DNA of 64,000 nucleotides, taken from Pseudomonadota bacterium. GTDB taxonomy: Bacteria; Myxococcota_A; UBA796; SXON01. This document shows, piece by piece, positions 49,247-56,457 of this stretch. A program made the position numbers and the translations under genes. The DNA lies in the NCBI GenBank assembly GCA_030685065.1, contig JAUXQH010000037.1, forward strand, positions 1-64,000. Direction: 5' to 3'. The stretch's first letter is position 1. Each line of letters begins with the position of its first letter. The notes under the pieces are model-generated. The model was not told where the DNA came from and made no database searches. It saw nothing but the letters and a program-made list of their open reading frames with translations.

Positions 49247-49858
49247 TCAGCGCGCGTGCAGCCCGACCCCGATCCCCGCCCCGACGGTCCACCAGTCCTC
49301 CCAATCGGTGGAGGGGCCCCGGGCGCTGCCCCAGCCGCTCTGCGCGCCGTAGTCCACATAGAGGGTGCCGAGCGACTGGCGGAGCCCGGCCTCGACGATG
49401 AAGGTCGGGACGGCCCACACGCCGCCCTCGTACCCGTCGAGATCGGTGCGCCCGAACCCGAAGCCGAACGTCCCCGTGAAGCGGGTCTCGGGATCGAAGC
49501 GCATCACCGCGCCCACGCCATATTGGGTCACGCCGAAGGGCGTTGTCACCCCGTCGTCCGTGGTGGAGGTCTGTACGGGCCACACCGCGGTGCGCCCCCA
49601 GAACGAAGCACCGAGGCGCGGCCCCGGCGTGTGGCGGCCGACCATGAACAGGTCTACCCGACCGCCGAGCGTGCCATGCACGCCCGCGTCCGGCCACTCG
49701 CCGAGGAGCGCGCCGGCGCCCACGCCCACGCTCACGTCCGTGCCGAAGGCCGGGGGAGGGGCCGCGTCATCGGGCGCGCCCGCGAGCTTCGAGGGATCCG
49801 CGGCGCGCGCGGCCCCGGAGGTGCACAGCGCGAGGGCGAGCGACGGGAGCAGGAGCAT
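49247..49858 (-). CDS. Outer-membrane beta-barrel-like protein
   Basis: Protein of 203 residues. Signal peptide (hydrophobic residues 2-18, Ala-Arg-Ala cleavage). After a short Pro/Asp-rich linker, the rest alternates polar and non-polar residues with Gly-rich turns and aromatic residues, as expected for an eight-stranded outer-membrane barrel. It ends with Gly-Leu-His-Ala-Arg, not the usual terminal Phe, so assembly by the standard signal is doubtful. It is the last gene of a minus-strand run, 18 bp after the GHMP kinase. Confidence 0.7.
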   Translation of the reverse strand: MLLLPSLALALCTSGAARAADPSKLAGAPDDAAPPPAFGTDVSVGVGAGALLGEWPDAGVHGTLGGRVDLFMVGRHTPGPRLGASFWGRTAVWPVQTSTTDDGVTTPFGVTQYGVGAVMRFDPETRFTGTFGFGFGRTDLDGYEGGVWAVPTFIVEAGLRQSLGTLYVDYGAQSGWGSARGPSTDWEDWWTVGAGIGVGLHAR

Positions 49859-49876
49859 CGCGCACTCGTTATCCCG

Positions 49877-50911
49877 TCAGGCCGCGCTCCAGACCTCCAT
49901 CGCGAACGCATCGAGCCCGAGCGCGTCCAGCGCGGCGACCCCCGCTCCGACCGACCCGTACACCGGCCCGTCCGACGGTGGGAGGTCCCGCACCGGGAAC
50001 AAGCCCACCACCGACCCGTCTCCCCCGGCTCCCGAGAACTTGGCCCCGAGGGCCCCGGCGGCGCGGAGCGACCGCACGGCGCGCACCAGCCCCGGCGCCC
50101 GGAGCGCGTCGAAGGTGGGCATCAGCTCCTCCTCGTAGATTTCCTGGCACGTGTCCATCGCGCCTCCGAGCGCGGGGAGGTCTCCGGCGAGCAGCGCGCG
50201 GCGCCCGTGCGACGCTTGCGCCCCGAAGCCCTCGATCGCCCCGCGCACCGCGCCCACCCGCCGCACGGCCTCCGGATCCCGGAGCGGCACCTCGCCCCGG
50301 AAGTGCCGTCCCAGCGTCGCGAGGATGCCGGCGGTGTCCCGCGGAGCGCGGAACGAGCCCACCGCCAGCGCCAGCCGCGCGGGGAGCGGCTCCGCGAGCA
50401 TCTCGTCGCCGAGGAAGCGCAGGTGGAGCGGCAGGCCCCAGGCGCAGGCGGCCGGATCGAGCCGGCCGCACGCCACGCCGACCCTGTCCCGCTCGGCGGC
50501 ATACGCGGCTTCGATCTCTTCCTCCCGGGTGAGGTCGCGGCCCGCGAGCAGGGCGAACGCGCGGACCAGGGCGACGGAGAGCGCCGCGGACGAGGAGAAC
50601 CCGCGCCCCGCGGGGAGGTCGCCGCCGATGTGGATCTGGGCGCGTGGGACGATGCCGAAACGTTCGGCCATCTCCGCGGCAACGGCGGGCACGAAGCGGA
50701 GGGGCCCCGGCTCGTCTCCCTCCGTCCACGCGTGGGCACGCCCCTCGAGGACCGCGGTGGCGGAGAGCGTGGGCGCGGGCTCGGCCTGCACCGTGATGCC
50801 CCGATCCATCGGTACGACCACGGCGGCGCCGCCGGCCCAGTCGTTGTGCTCGCCGATGAGGCACACCCGCCCGGGCACCCGCACGGCGATCCGGCCGTCC
50901 TCCAGCCTCAA
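49877..50911 (-). CDS. GHMP-family kinase (galactokinase-like)
   Basis: Protein of 344 residues. Pro-Gly-Arg-Val-Cys-Leu-Ile-Gly-Glu-His-Asn-Asp-Trp matches the galactokinase signature (Gly-Arg-Val-Asn-Leu-Ile-Gly-Glu-His), Gly-Arg-Gly-Phe-Ser-Ser-Ser-Ala-Ala-Leu is the ATP-binding motif 2 and Phe-Ser-Gly-Ala-Gly-Gly-Asp-Gly-Ser is motif 3. It phosphorylates a sugar or small alcohol, but the substrate pocket cannot be read. The TTG start at 50911 overlaps the HAD stop (TTGA), so the two are translationally coupled; a later GTG is the alternative. Confidence 0.87.
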   Translation of the reverse strand: MRLEDGRIAVRVPGRVCLIGEHNDWAGGAAVVVPMDRGITVQAEPAPTLSATAVLEGRAHAWTEGDEPGPLRFVPAVAAEMAERFGIVPRAQIHIGGDLPAGRGFSSSAALSVALVRAFALLAGRDLTREEEIEAAYAAERDRVGVACGRLDPAACAWGLPLHLRFLGDEMLAEPLPARLALAVGSFRAPRDTAGILATLGRHFRGEVPLRDPEAVRRVGAVRGAIEGFGAQASHGRRALLAGDLPALGGAMDTCQEIYEEELMPTFDALRAPGLVRAVRSLRAAGALGAKFSGAGGDGSVVGLFPVRDLPPSDGPVYGSVGAGVAALDALGLDAFAMEVWSAA

Positions 50912-51558
50912 CGGAACACCGCGCGCCGGAGCACCGCGATGCGGTGGGGGAGGCCACGCCAGCCCTCGTCGTCGTCGTAGAGCATCCCCACCAGCCCCGC
51001 GCGGTTGGCGCCCGCCACGTCCTTCTCCGGGTCGTCCCCGATGTGGACGGCCTGGCGCGGGCTGACCCCGGCCGTGCGGCAGGCGATCTTGAAGATCCAG
51101 GGGTCGGGCTTCTCGACGCCGAGCTCGGCCGAGCAGATCAGCACGGTGAACATGCGCTCCAGCGCGAAGCGTTGGTACAACGCGCGCAGCCTGCGGTCCC
51201 AATTCGAGATGATGCCGAGGCGCACGCCCTGCCGGGCGATCTTGCCGAGCACGTCGAGCGCCTCGGTGTCGATCCACCACGCCTTCGGGTGGCCGTACCA
51301 GTCGTACAGATCCTCGAACAGGCGCGTGTCCTCGACCCCGACGGACTCCGCCACCACCCTCGCCCAGAACTCCCGCCCGTCGCCTTGTTGGCGAGACTGG
51401 CCGGATCGCTTGAGCGCGGCGCGGAAGCGGAGCTCGACCTCGACCGGATCGGCGTCGTGGCCGCGCGCGCGCGCAAACCGGCTGTACGTCATGCCGATGG
51501 GCTCGCGCGGGCGAAGCAGGGTGCCCGCGGCGTCGACGAACAGCGCTTTTACGTCCAC
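50908..51558 (-). CDS. HAD-superfamily hydrolase (HDHD3-like)
   Basis: Protein of 216 residues. Motif I is Phe-Val-Asp-Ala-Ala-Gly-Thr-Leu (nucleophile D9; the usual second Asp is Ala, as in several HDHD3-like proteins with Asp-Ala-Gly-Gly-Thr), motif II Ile-Ile-Ser-Asn, motif III Glu-Lys-Pro-Asp-Pro, motif IV Gly-Asp-Asp-Pro-Glu-Lys-Asp. The cap is the helical C1 type. Without the acid/base Asp, turnover may be slow. GTG start; the gene overlaps PAP2 by 10 bp upstream and the GHMP kinase by 4 bp downstream. Confidence 0.88.
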   Translation of the reverse strand: MDVKALFVDAAGTLLRPREPIGMTYSRFARARGHDADPVEVELRFRAALKRSGQSRQQGDGREFWARVVAESVGVEDTRLFEDLYDWYGHPKAWWIDTEALDVLGKIARQGVRLGIISNWDRRLRALYQRFALERMFTVLICSAELGVEKPDPWIFKIACRTAGVSPRQAVHIGDDPEKDVAGANRAGLVGMLYDDDEGWRGLPHRIAVLRRAVFR

Positions 51559-52085
51559 GGGCCCTCCAGGGGCCCCTCCCTACCGCGCCGCTGGCACAGC
51601 CGCCGCATGGCGGTGCGGGTGCCGATGCCGACGCCCGCGCCGATGGCGCCCCCGACGATCCAGCCGACGACTACGTCGCTGGGCCAGTGCTGGCCCTGCA
51701 CCACCCGCGAGGCTCCGGCCAGGAGCGCGACCGCGAAGAGGACGGGCGAGCCGGTCGCCGCCGCGAGGGCCGCGGCGTTCGCGGCGTGGACGGAGGGCAT
51801 CGCCAGGCCCGCCCCGCAGTCGCGGAGCGTCGGGAGGTCGGGGATCGTCCGGCACGGGCGGTCCCGTGCGATCGCCGGCTTGAGGACCCGCGCGCACAGC
51901 GGATCCGTCAGCGCCACCGCGAGCCCGCCCGCCACGATCCAGGCCCAGCGCCGCTTCCAGAGGGCGTACCCCACGATGGCGATGGCCAGGACGACGGCCG
52001 CCGCGTCCGAGCCGAGCCACTCCCAGAGCGGGCGGGTCGGCCCGGCCAGGAGGCCGTTGGCGGCGCGGAGCAGCGCGAGGTCCAA
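51549..52085 (-). CDS. PAP2-family membrane phosphatase
   Basis: Protein of 178 residues with about five transmembrane segments. The three PAP2 motifs are visible: Lys-Pro-Ala-Ile-Ala-Arg-Asp-Arg-Pro (motif 1), Pro-Ser-Val-His-Ala (motif 2, Val replacing the usual Gly) and Ser-Arg-Val-Val-Gln-Gly-Gln-His-Trp-Pro-Ser-Asp (motif 3, catalytic His). It dephosphorylates lipid phosphates or undecaprenyl diphosphate at the membrane. No ATG is available; TTG at 52085 follows the nuclease stop by 8 bp and fits the first helix. Confidence 0.83.
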   Translation of the reverse strand: MDLALLRAANGLLAGPTRPLWEWLGSDAAAVVLAIAIVGYALWKRRWAWIVAGGLAVALTDPLCARVLKPAIARDRPCRTIPDLPTLRDCGAGLAMPSVHAANAAALAAATGSPVLFAVALLAGASRVVQGQHWPSDVVVGWIVGGAIGAGVGIGTRTAMRRLCQRRGREGPLEGPWT

Positions 52086-52093
52086 CGGGGGCG

Positions 52094-52918
52094 CTATGGG
52101 GTCTCCTCCTGGACCGAGTGCTCGCGCGCATCGACGACCCGGCCGAAGCGGTCGTAGATCGTCGCGCGGTCCAGCTTGTTGTTCCAGATGGGAGACGCGT
52201 TGCCCAGGTAGATCGCGATCTGGTCGTTGGGATCGGCCTGCGTGGCCCCGCGGCCGGCGTGCACCTTGACCGTGTTTCCGGGCGGCAACAGGACCTTGGG
52301 CCACTCCCAGGAGTTGCCCGAGATGTCGGCGATGCGGAAGCCGGACAGATCGAGGGTCTCCGCGCTGATGTTGCAGATGCGGAGGTATTCGCCGTTCACG
52401 TTTTCCCGGTCGTCCCCGTCGGCGTTCGCGTGGAACGACGTGATGTGCAGGACGCCTTGGAATTCGGGCGTGCTCCACAGGCCGCGCCGGGCCTTCCGGG
52501 CGCGCTCCTGGGCGGCGATGAAGCCGGTGAGGTCCGTCTCGTCGGGGGGGATGACGAAGAGGTGCCCGAGGCCGAGCTCCAGCACGTGCTGGGTGAGGCT
52601 CGCGCCGTCGATCTCGACGCCCGCGATCAGCCGGCCGTAGCCGTCCCGCACGGTGTCCCCGTAGAGGAGCTGGAGCGTCTTGCCGGACACGAACGCCTTG
52701 GTCGCCTCCCGTGCCTCGATCGCGTAGGCCTCGGGCGGCTTCAGCTCGGGCGTGTTCACCCACTTGAGCCGAACCTTGTCGCCGGTCGAGAGCGTGAAGG
52801 TGTCCCCGTCGTACACGCTCGCGACGGACGCGGTGGCCGGAGGAGGGGCGGAAGAGGGAGGGCTCGAGGAGCCCGGGTCGGCGGCGAGCAGCGTCGCGAC
52901 CAGCAGCAACCAGCGCAT
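52094..52918 (-). CDS. Secreted thermonuclease-like protein with lamin-tail domain
   Basis: Protein of 274 residues. Signal peptide (Arg-Trp-Leu-Leu-Leu-Val-Ala-Thr-Leu-Leu-Ala-Ala). Residues 30-150 are a staphylococcal-nuclease (SNase) fold: Val-Tyr-Asp-Gly-Asp-Thr-Phe, Leu-Lys-Trp-Val-Asn-Thr-Pro-Glu and Tyr-Gly-Arg-Leu. The catalytic arginine of the usual Arg-Leu-x-Gly-Ile/Val-Asp-(Thr/Ala)-Pro-Glu is replaced by Lys-Trp-Val-Asn. The C-terminal 120 residues resemble a lamin-tail domain (Ile-Cys-Asn-Ile-Ser-Ala-Glu, Leu-Ser-Gly-Phe-Arg-Ile-Ala-Asp). Extracellular or periplasmic nucleic-acid cleavage is the expected role. Confidence 0.86.
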   Translation of the reverse strand: MRWLLLVATLLAADPGSSSPPSSAPPPATASVASVYDGDTFTLSTGDKVRLKWVNTPELKPPEAYAIEAREATKAFVSGKTLQLLYGDTVRDGYGRLIAGVEIDGASLTQHVLELGLGHLFVIPPDETDLTGFIAAQERARKARRGLWSTPEFQGVLHITSFHANADGDDRENVNGEYLRICNISAETLDLSGFRIADISGNSWEWPKVLLPPGNTVKVHAGRGATQADPNDQIAIYLGNASPIWNNKLDRATIYDRFGRVVDAREHSVQEETP

Positions 52919-52927
52919 AGGGCCTCT

Positions 52928-54958
52928 CTAAGGAGCGTCGGGAGGGAGGGGGAACTTGGCATCGACGCGGTCGAGCTGCCACAACAGATAGGGGTCGCCG
53001 GGCGACAATCGCGCGGCGGTCTGCGCGTGGCGGCGAGCGTCGTCCCCACGACCACCCGCGAAGGCCACGGCGGCGGCGGTGTCATGGTACGCCGAGCTCC
53101 ACGCGCGATCGGTGAGCGCGAGCTCGATCCGCGCCTTCGCCTCGTCGAGCCGCTCCCCGCCCAGCGCCCAATACCAGGCGTCGCAGTTGGCGCGGTCGGG
53201 ACCCTCGGGGAACGGCTCGCAGTCCCGCGCGTACCCCTTTTTCAAGGCCTCGCGTCCCTCCTGCTCGTGCCCCACGGCGAGGTAGGCGGCGCCGACGAAG
53301 TCCCAGGGCTCGTCTCCCGGGTGCAGCCGGGCCAGGGCCCCCTCGATGTCGGCCACGAGCGTCGGGACGTCTTCGGGCACGGTGAGGGTGGCCTGGAGCC
53401 AGAGGGGGACCCCGTTGAGCGGGTAGACCCCGATGAGCTCTCGGGTCGCGACCATGGCGCCGTAGCGATCCCCCTCCGCCAGGGCTACGCGGGCCTTCCG
53501 GATGAGGTGCGCGCTCCCGCCGGGCGAGATGGCCGCGGCCTCTCCGATGGCGGCGCCGGCCTGGCTGGCCTTCCCGGCGGCGAGGAGCGCGTCCGAGAGC
53601 GCCACGAGCATGTCGTCGCGCCCCTCCGCGTCGGGGGCCGCGACGGTGAGCGCCTGCGTCGCCTCGTCGAGCGCGCGGGCGGTCTGCCCGTCGACCAGCA
53701 GGCTGTCGATGTAGGCCACCCACTCGCCCTCCTCGGCGAGCGCGAGCGGATCGAGCGCGTCGAGCGTGGCGTTCGAGGCGTCCCACTCGGCCGCGTTGCG
53801 TTGGAACCAGGAGAGGAGCACGCCGAGCTCGGCGTCGTCCGGGAGCACCTTTCGCGCCTCGAGCACGGTGGCCAGCGCCCCGGCGGCGTCGCCTTTCGCG
53901 TACTGCAGGCGCCCACGGATCGCGGCCCGGGCCGGATCGTTGGGGTGGGTGGCCTGCTCGAGCTTCAGGTATTCCCCGTAGGCGTCGAACACCCGCGGGA
54001 CGCGACGGGAGGGGCGCAAGAGGAAGTGTTGGCCGGGAAAGTCGAGCACCGCGGTGAGCGCGGCCATCGGTCCGTAGCCGAGGAGCCCCGGCATGTCGGG
54101 GCGGTTCACCGGGGCGGTGTCCGCGCCGTACCAACGCGCGGGGCCGGCGTGCTTGATCGTGCGCCCGCCGATGCGGACCTTCGTGAGCGGCACGCGGCGG
54201 GTCACCTGGAGAAAGCTCGCGAGCGGCAGGTCGTCGAGGTCGGCCCCGATGCCGAGCACCGGCTCTACTCCCTCGGTGCTGGCGGTGCGGAAGGGCTCGC
54301 CGGTCGCCCCACTGAACAACACGTCGTTCGCACCGGTGTCGACCTCGAGGATCACGGTGGCCCGCGTGCCGTCCTCCGCGCGCACCAACACGGGCGTGTA
54401 GGCGTGCTGGCCGTTCACGACCAGCGGGGCGGCCCGCTTCGGGACCGCGAGCGCGCCGGGGACGAACAGCTCCAGGATGTCGGCGGGGTAGTCGACCACG
54501 CACGTGAAGTTGGTCCAGACGTTGTTGCCGAGGATGCCGGCGATGGGGAGGGCGCCTGCAAACTCGGGGACTCCCGGCACGTCCACCGCCACGTCCACCG
54601 CGTTGAGCTGGAAGTCTCCGAGCCCGATGCGTGGCAGAACCGCGCGCTTCCAGGCCACAGAGCCCGAGAGGCCCTCGATCCGCCCGTCCACCGGGACGAT
54701 GGGCAGGCCCAGGCGCTCCACCACCTCGCGATGGATGACGGAGATCGACGCGCCGGTGTCGAGCAGGAACAGCGCGTCGCTCCCGTCCGGGAGCCGCACG
54801 AGCACGTAGATCTTGTCGGCGCCGGGCGAGGAACGCCAGAGGTCGAGGGTGGTGCTCGAGACGCCGCCCCCGAGCACGAGCTCCGCGCGGGGAGGGGGGT
54901 AGCTCGGCGCCGCCAGCGCTGGGTTCCAGAGGGCGAGCTGCGCGAAGAGAAGGAGCAT
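52928..54958 (-). CDS. Retropepsin-like aspartyl protease with TPR domain
   Basis: Protein of 676 residues. Signal peptide at the ATG 54958 (Leu-Leu-Leu-Phe-Ala-Gln-Leu-Ala-Leu). Two retropepsin-like catalytic triads follow: Leu-Leu-Asp-Thr-Gly-Ala-Ser (near residue 70) and Val-Asp-Thr-Gly-Ala-Asn (near 205), so one chain holds two protease lobes. The C-terminal 320 residues are TPR-like helices. Single-chain fused lobes are reminiscent of pepsin-type symmetry. It heads the minus-strand operon. Secreted proteolysis or binding is inferred; substrate unknown. Confidence 0.85.
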   Translation of the reverse strand: MLLLFAQLALWNPALAAPSYPPPRAELVLGGGVSSTTLDLWRSSPGADKIYVLVRLPDGSDALFLLDTGASISVIHREVVERLGLPIVPVDGRIEGLSGSVAWKRAVLPRIGLGDFQLNAVDVAVDVPGVPEFAGALPIAGILGNNVWTNFTCVVDYPADILELFVPGALAVPKRAAPLVVNGQHAYTPVLVRAEDGTRATVILEVDTGANDVLFSGATGEPFRTASTEGVEPVLGIGADLDDLPLASFLQVTRRVPLTKVRIGGRTIKHAGPARWYGADTAPVNRPDMPGLLGYGPMAALTAVLDFPGQHFLLRPSRRVPRVFDAYGEYLKLEQATHPNDPARAAIRGRLQYAKGDAAGALATVLEARKVLPDDAELGVLLSWFQRNAAEWDASNATLDALDPLALAEEGEWVAYIDSLLVDGQTARALDEATQALTVAAPDAEGRDDMLVALSDALLAAGKASQAGAAIGEAAAISPGGSAHLIRKARVALAEGDRYGAMVATRELIGVYPLNGVPLWLQATLTVPEDVPTLVADIEGALARLHPGDEPWDFVGAAYLAVGHEQEGREALKKGYARDCEPFPEGPDRANCDAWYWALGGERLDEAKARIELALTDRAWSSAYHDTAAAVAFAGGRGDDARRHAQTAARLSPGDPYLLWQLDRVDAKFPLPPDAP

Positions 54959-55022
54959 CCCGAGGCCTAACCTCGCGCGATGAGCGGGGCCGATGGGGAG
55001 GGGAGCCGGCCGCCCGACCAAG

Positions 55023-55466
55023 CTACGCCTTGGCGATCTCGCGCTGCAGGTTCTCCAGGATCTTCTTGAACCCGGCTTCGAGGCGCTTGCGCAGGAGCGT
55101 CGTGTCGATGAGGCCCCCGAGGATCCCGCCGGTGTCATAGTCGGCGTGCAGCGTCACCAGCGTGTTGAGCGCGGGCTTCATCGTGCGGAGGGAGTAGTGG
55201 ATCGCGCCGTCGAGCCGGCGGCCGGCGGTCTTCACGTGCACGCGGCGGCCGCCGTGCTCGTTGTCCACGTGGTCGAACGTGTAGCTCAGGGTGCGGGGGA
55301 GCGGCCCGGTCTTGAGCGTCAGCTCGAACTCGCCCGGCGCCTTGACCTTCATCGCGTCGAACGCGCCCTCGAGCATGCGCACGTGGTTGTCGCGATTGCC
55401 GAGCCACTCCAGCACGTCGTCCCGGCGGATGCCCTCGATGAGGATGTCGGTGGTGATCACGGCCAT
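55023..55466 (-). CDS. SRPBCC-fold protein
   Basis: Protein of 147 residues. The pattern of an N-terminal strand, two short helices (Asp-Asp-Val-Leu-Glu-Trp-Leu), a long antiparallel sheet (His-Val-Lys-Thr ... His-Tyr-Ser-Leu) and a long C-terminal helix (Leu-Leu-Arg-Lys-Arg-Leu-Glu-Ala-Gly-Phe-Lys) fits the START/Bet v1-like SRPBCC fold with a lipid- or small-molecule-binding cavity. ATG at 55466. It is divergent from lgt; the pair of 12-bp direct repeats lies between them. Confidence 0.8.
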   Translation of the reverse strand: MAVITTDILIEGIRRDDVLEWLGNRDNHVRMLEGAFDAMKVKAPGEFELTLKTGPLPRTLSYTFDHVDNEHGGRRVHVKTAGRRLDGAIHYSLRTMKPALNTLVTLHADYDTGGILGGLIDTTLLRKRLEAGFKKILENLQREIAKA

Positions 55467-55495
55467 GGCGCTGCTCCGAATCGGAAGGCCCCCGC

Positions 55496-55528
55496 GTTAT
55501 CACGAGCGCGGTCCGGGTTATCACGAGC
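55496..55528. promoter_or_regulatory. Two 12-bp direct repeats, 21 bp apart, upstream of lgt
   Basis: GTTATCACGAGC at 55496-55507 and again, identical, at 55517-55528. The 21-bp period is two helical turns, so two proteins would bind on the same DNA face. The first copy is flanked by CCGCG and CGCGG. A 5-bp hairpin (CACCC-TTC-GGGTG) follows at 55528-55540. The 80-bp region has no better AT-rich stretch, so the sites may overlap the promoters of both genes. Confidence 0.6.
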
Positions 55529-55546
55529 ACCCTTCGGGTGTAGCGC

Positions 55547-56374
55547 GTGATCCCCTACATCGACCTCCCGGTCTTCCACCTCGGCCCCATCCCGATCGAT
55601 CCGTGGGGCACGCTCGTGTGCCTCGGGTTCATCCTCGGGCTCGAAATGGCGCGCGCCCGCGGCATCAAGACCGGGCTCGACGTGCGCGATGTCATCGACG
55701 GCATCGTGGCCACCGTCCTGACCGGTTTCGTGGTCGGGCACCTGGTCCACGTGCTCGCGTACAACCCGCAGCAGCTCCAGGACGAGGGAGAGGTGTTCGG
55801 CGTGCACATTCCGGCCGGGCCCTACGCCCTCCTCCGGATCTGGGCCGGGTTTTCGAGCTTCGGCGGGTTCATCGGGGCGGTGATCGGCTCGACCCTCTTC
55901 TACAAGGTGATCCGCAAGCGCGACTTCTGGCCCCATGCGGACGCGATCATGTTCGGCTTCCCCTTCGGCTGGTTCTTCGGCCGGCTCGGCTGCTTCAGCG
56001 TGCACGACCACATCGGCCGCCCGACGGACTTTTTCCTCGGCGTCCAGTTCCCGGGCGGCACCCGCTTCGATCTCGGCTTCCTCGAGGCGCTCGTCGCGGC
56101 GGCGATCGGCGCCACGTTCCTGCTGCTCGCACGGAAGCCTCGGGTACCCGGCACGTTCATCGCCGCGTGGGGGCTCATCTACGCCCCGGCCCGCTTCGGC
56201 CTCGATTTCCTCCGCAACACCGACCTGCGCGGCGCGGACGTGCGCTGGGCCGGATTCACCCCTGCCCAATGGGGCTGCGTGGTGATGTTCGGCGCCTCGC
56301 TCGCGCTGCTGGCCTATCTGCACCGAAAGGGAAGCGAGCAGGCGCTCTCGCCGGCTCGAGGGCCGGCGGCGTAG
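55547..56374 (+). CDS. lgt: Prolipoprotein diacylglyceryl transferase
   Basis: Protein of 275 residues with seven predicted membrane helices. It transfers diacylglycerol from phosphatidylglycerol to the lipobox cysteine of prolipoproteins. The signature Gly-Arg-Leu-Gly-Cys-Phe-Ser-Val-His-Asp-His-Ile-Gly-Arg corresponds to the Lgt Gly-Arg-x-Gly-Asn-Phe motif with changed residues (Asn to Cys, Glu region to Asp-His). The N-terminal Gly-Pro-Ile-Pro-Ile-Asp-Pro-Trp-Gly is also typical. GTG start. The many lipoproteins in this window depend on this enzyme. Confidence 0.87.
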   Translation: MIPYIDLPVFHLGPIPIDPWGTLVCLGFILGLEMARARGIKTGLDVRDVIDGIVATVLTGFVVGHLVHVLAYNPQQLQDEGEVFGVHIPAGPYALLRIWAGFSSFGGFIGAVIGSTLFYKVIRKRDFWPHADAIMFGFPFGWFFGRLGCFSVHDHIGRPTDFFLGVQFPGGTRFDLGFLEALVAAAIGATFLLLARKPRVPGTFIAAWGLIYAPARFGLDFLRNTDLRGADVRWAGFTPAQWGCVVMFGASLALLAYLHRKGSEQALSPARGPAA

Positions 56375-56457
56375 AGGCTCGGGCGTAGAGGCTGGGCGGC
56401 GCGCCCAGATTGACGGTGCGGCTACGCGACGCGCATCATCCCGACCGCGAGGGCTGC

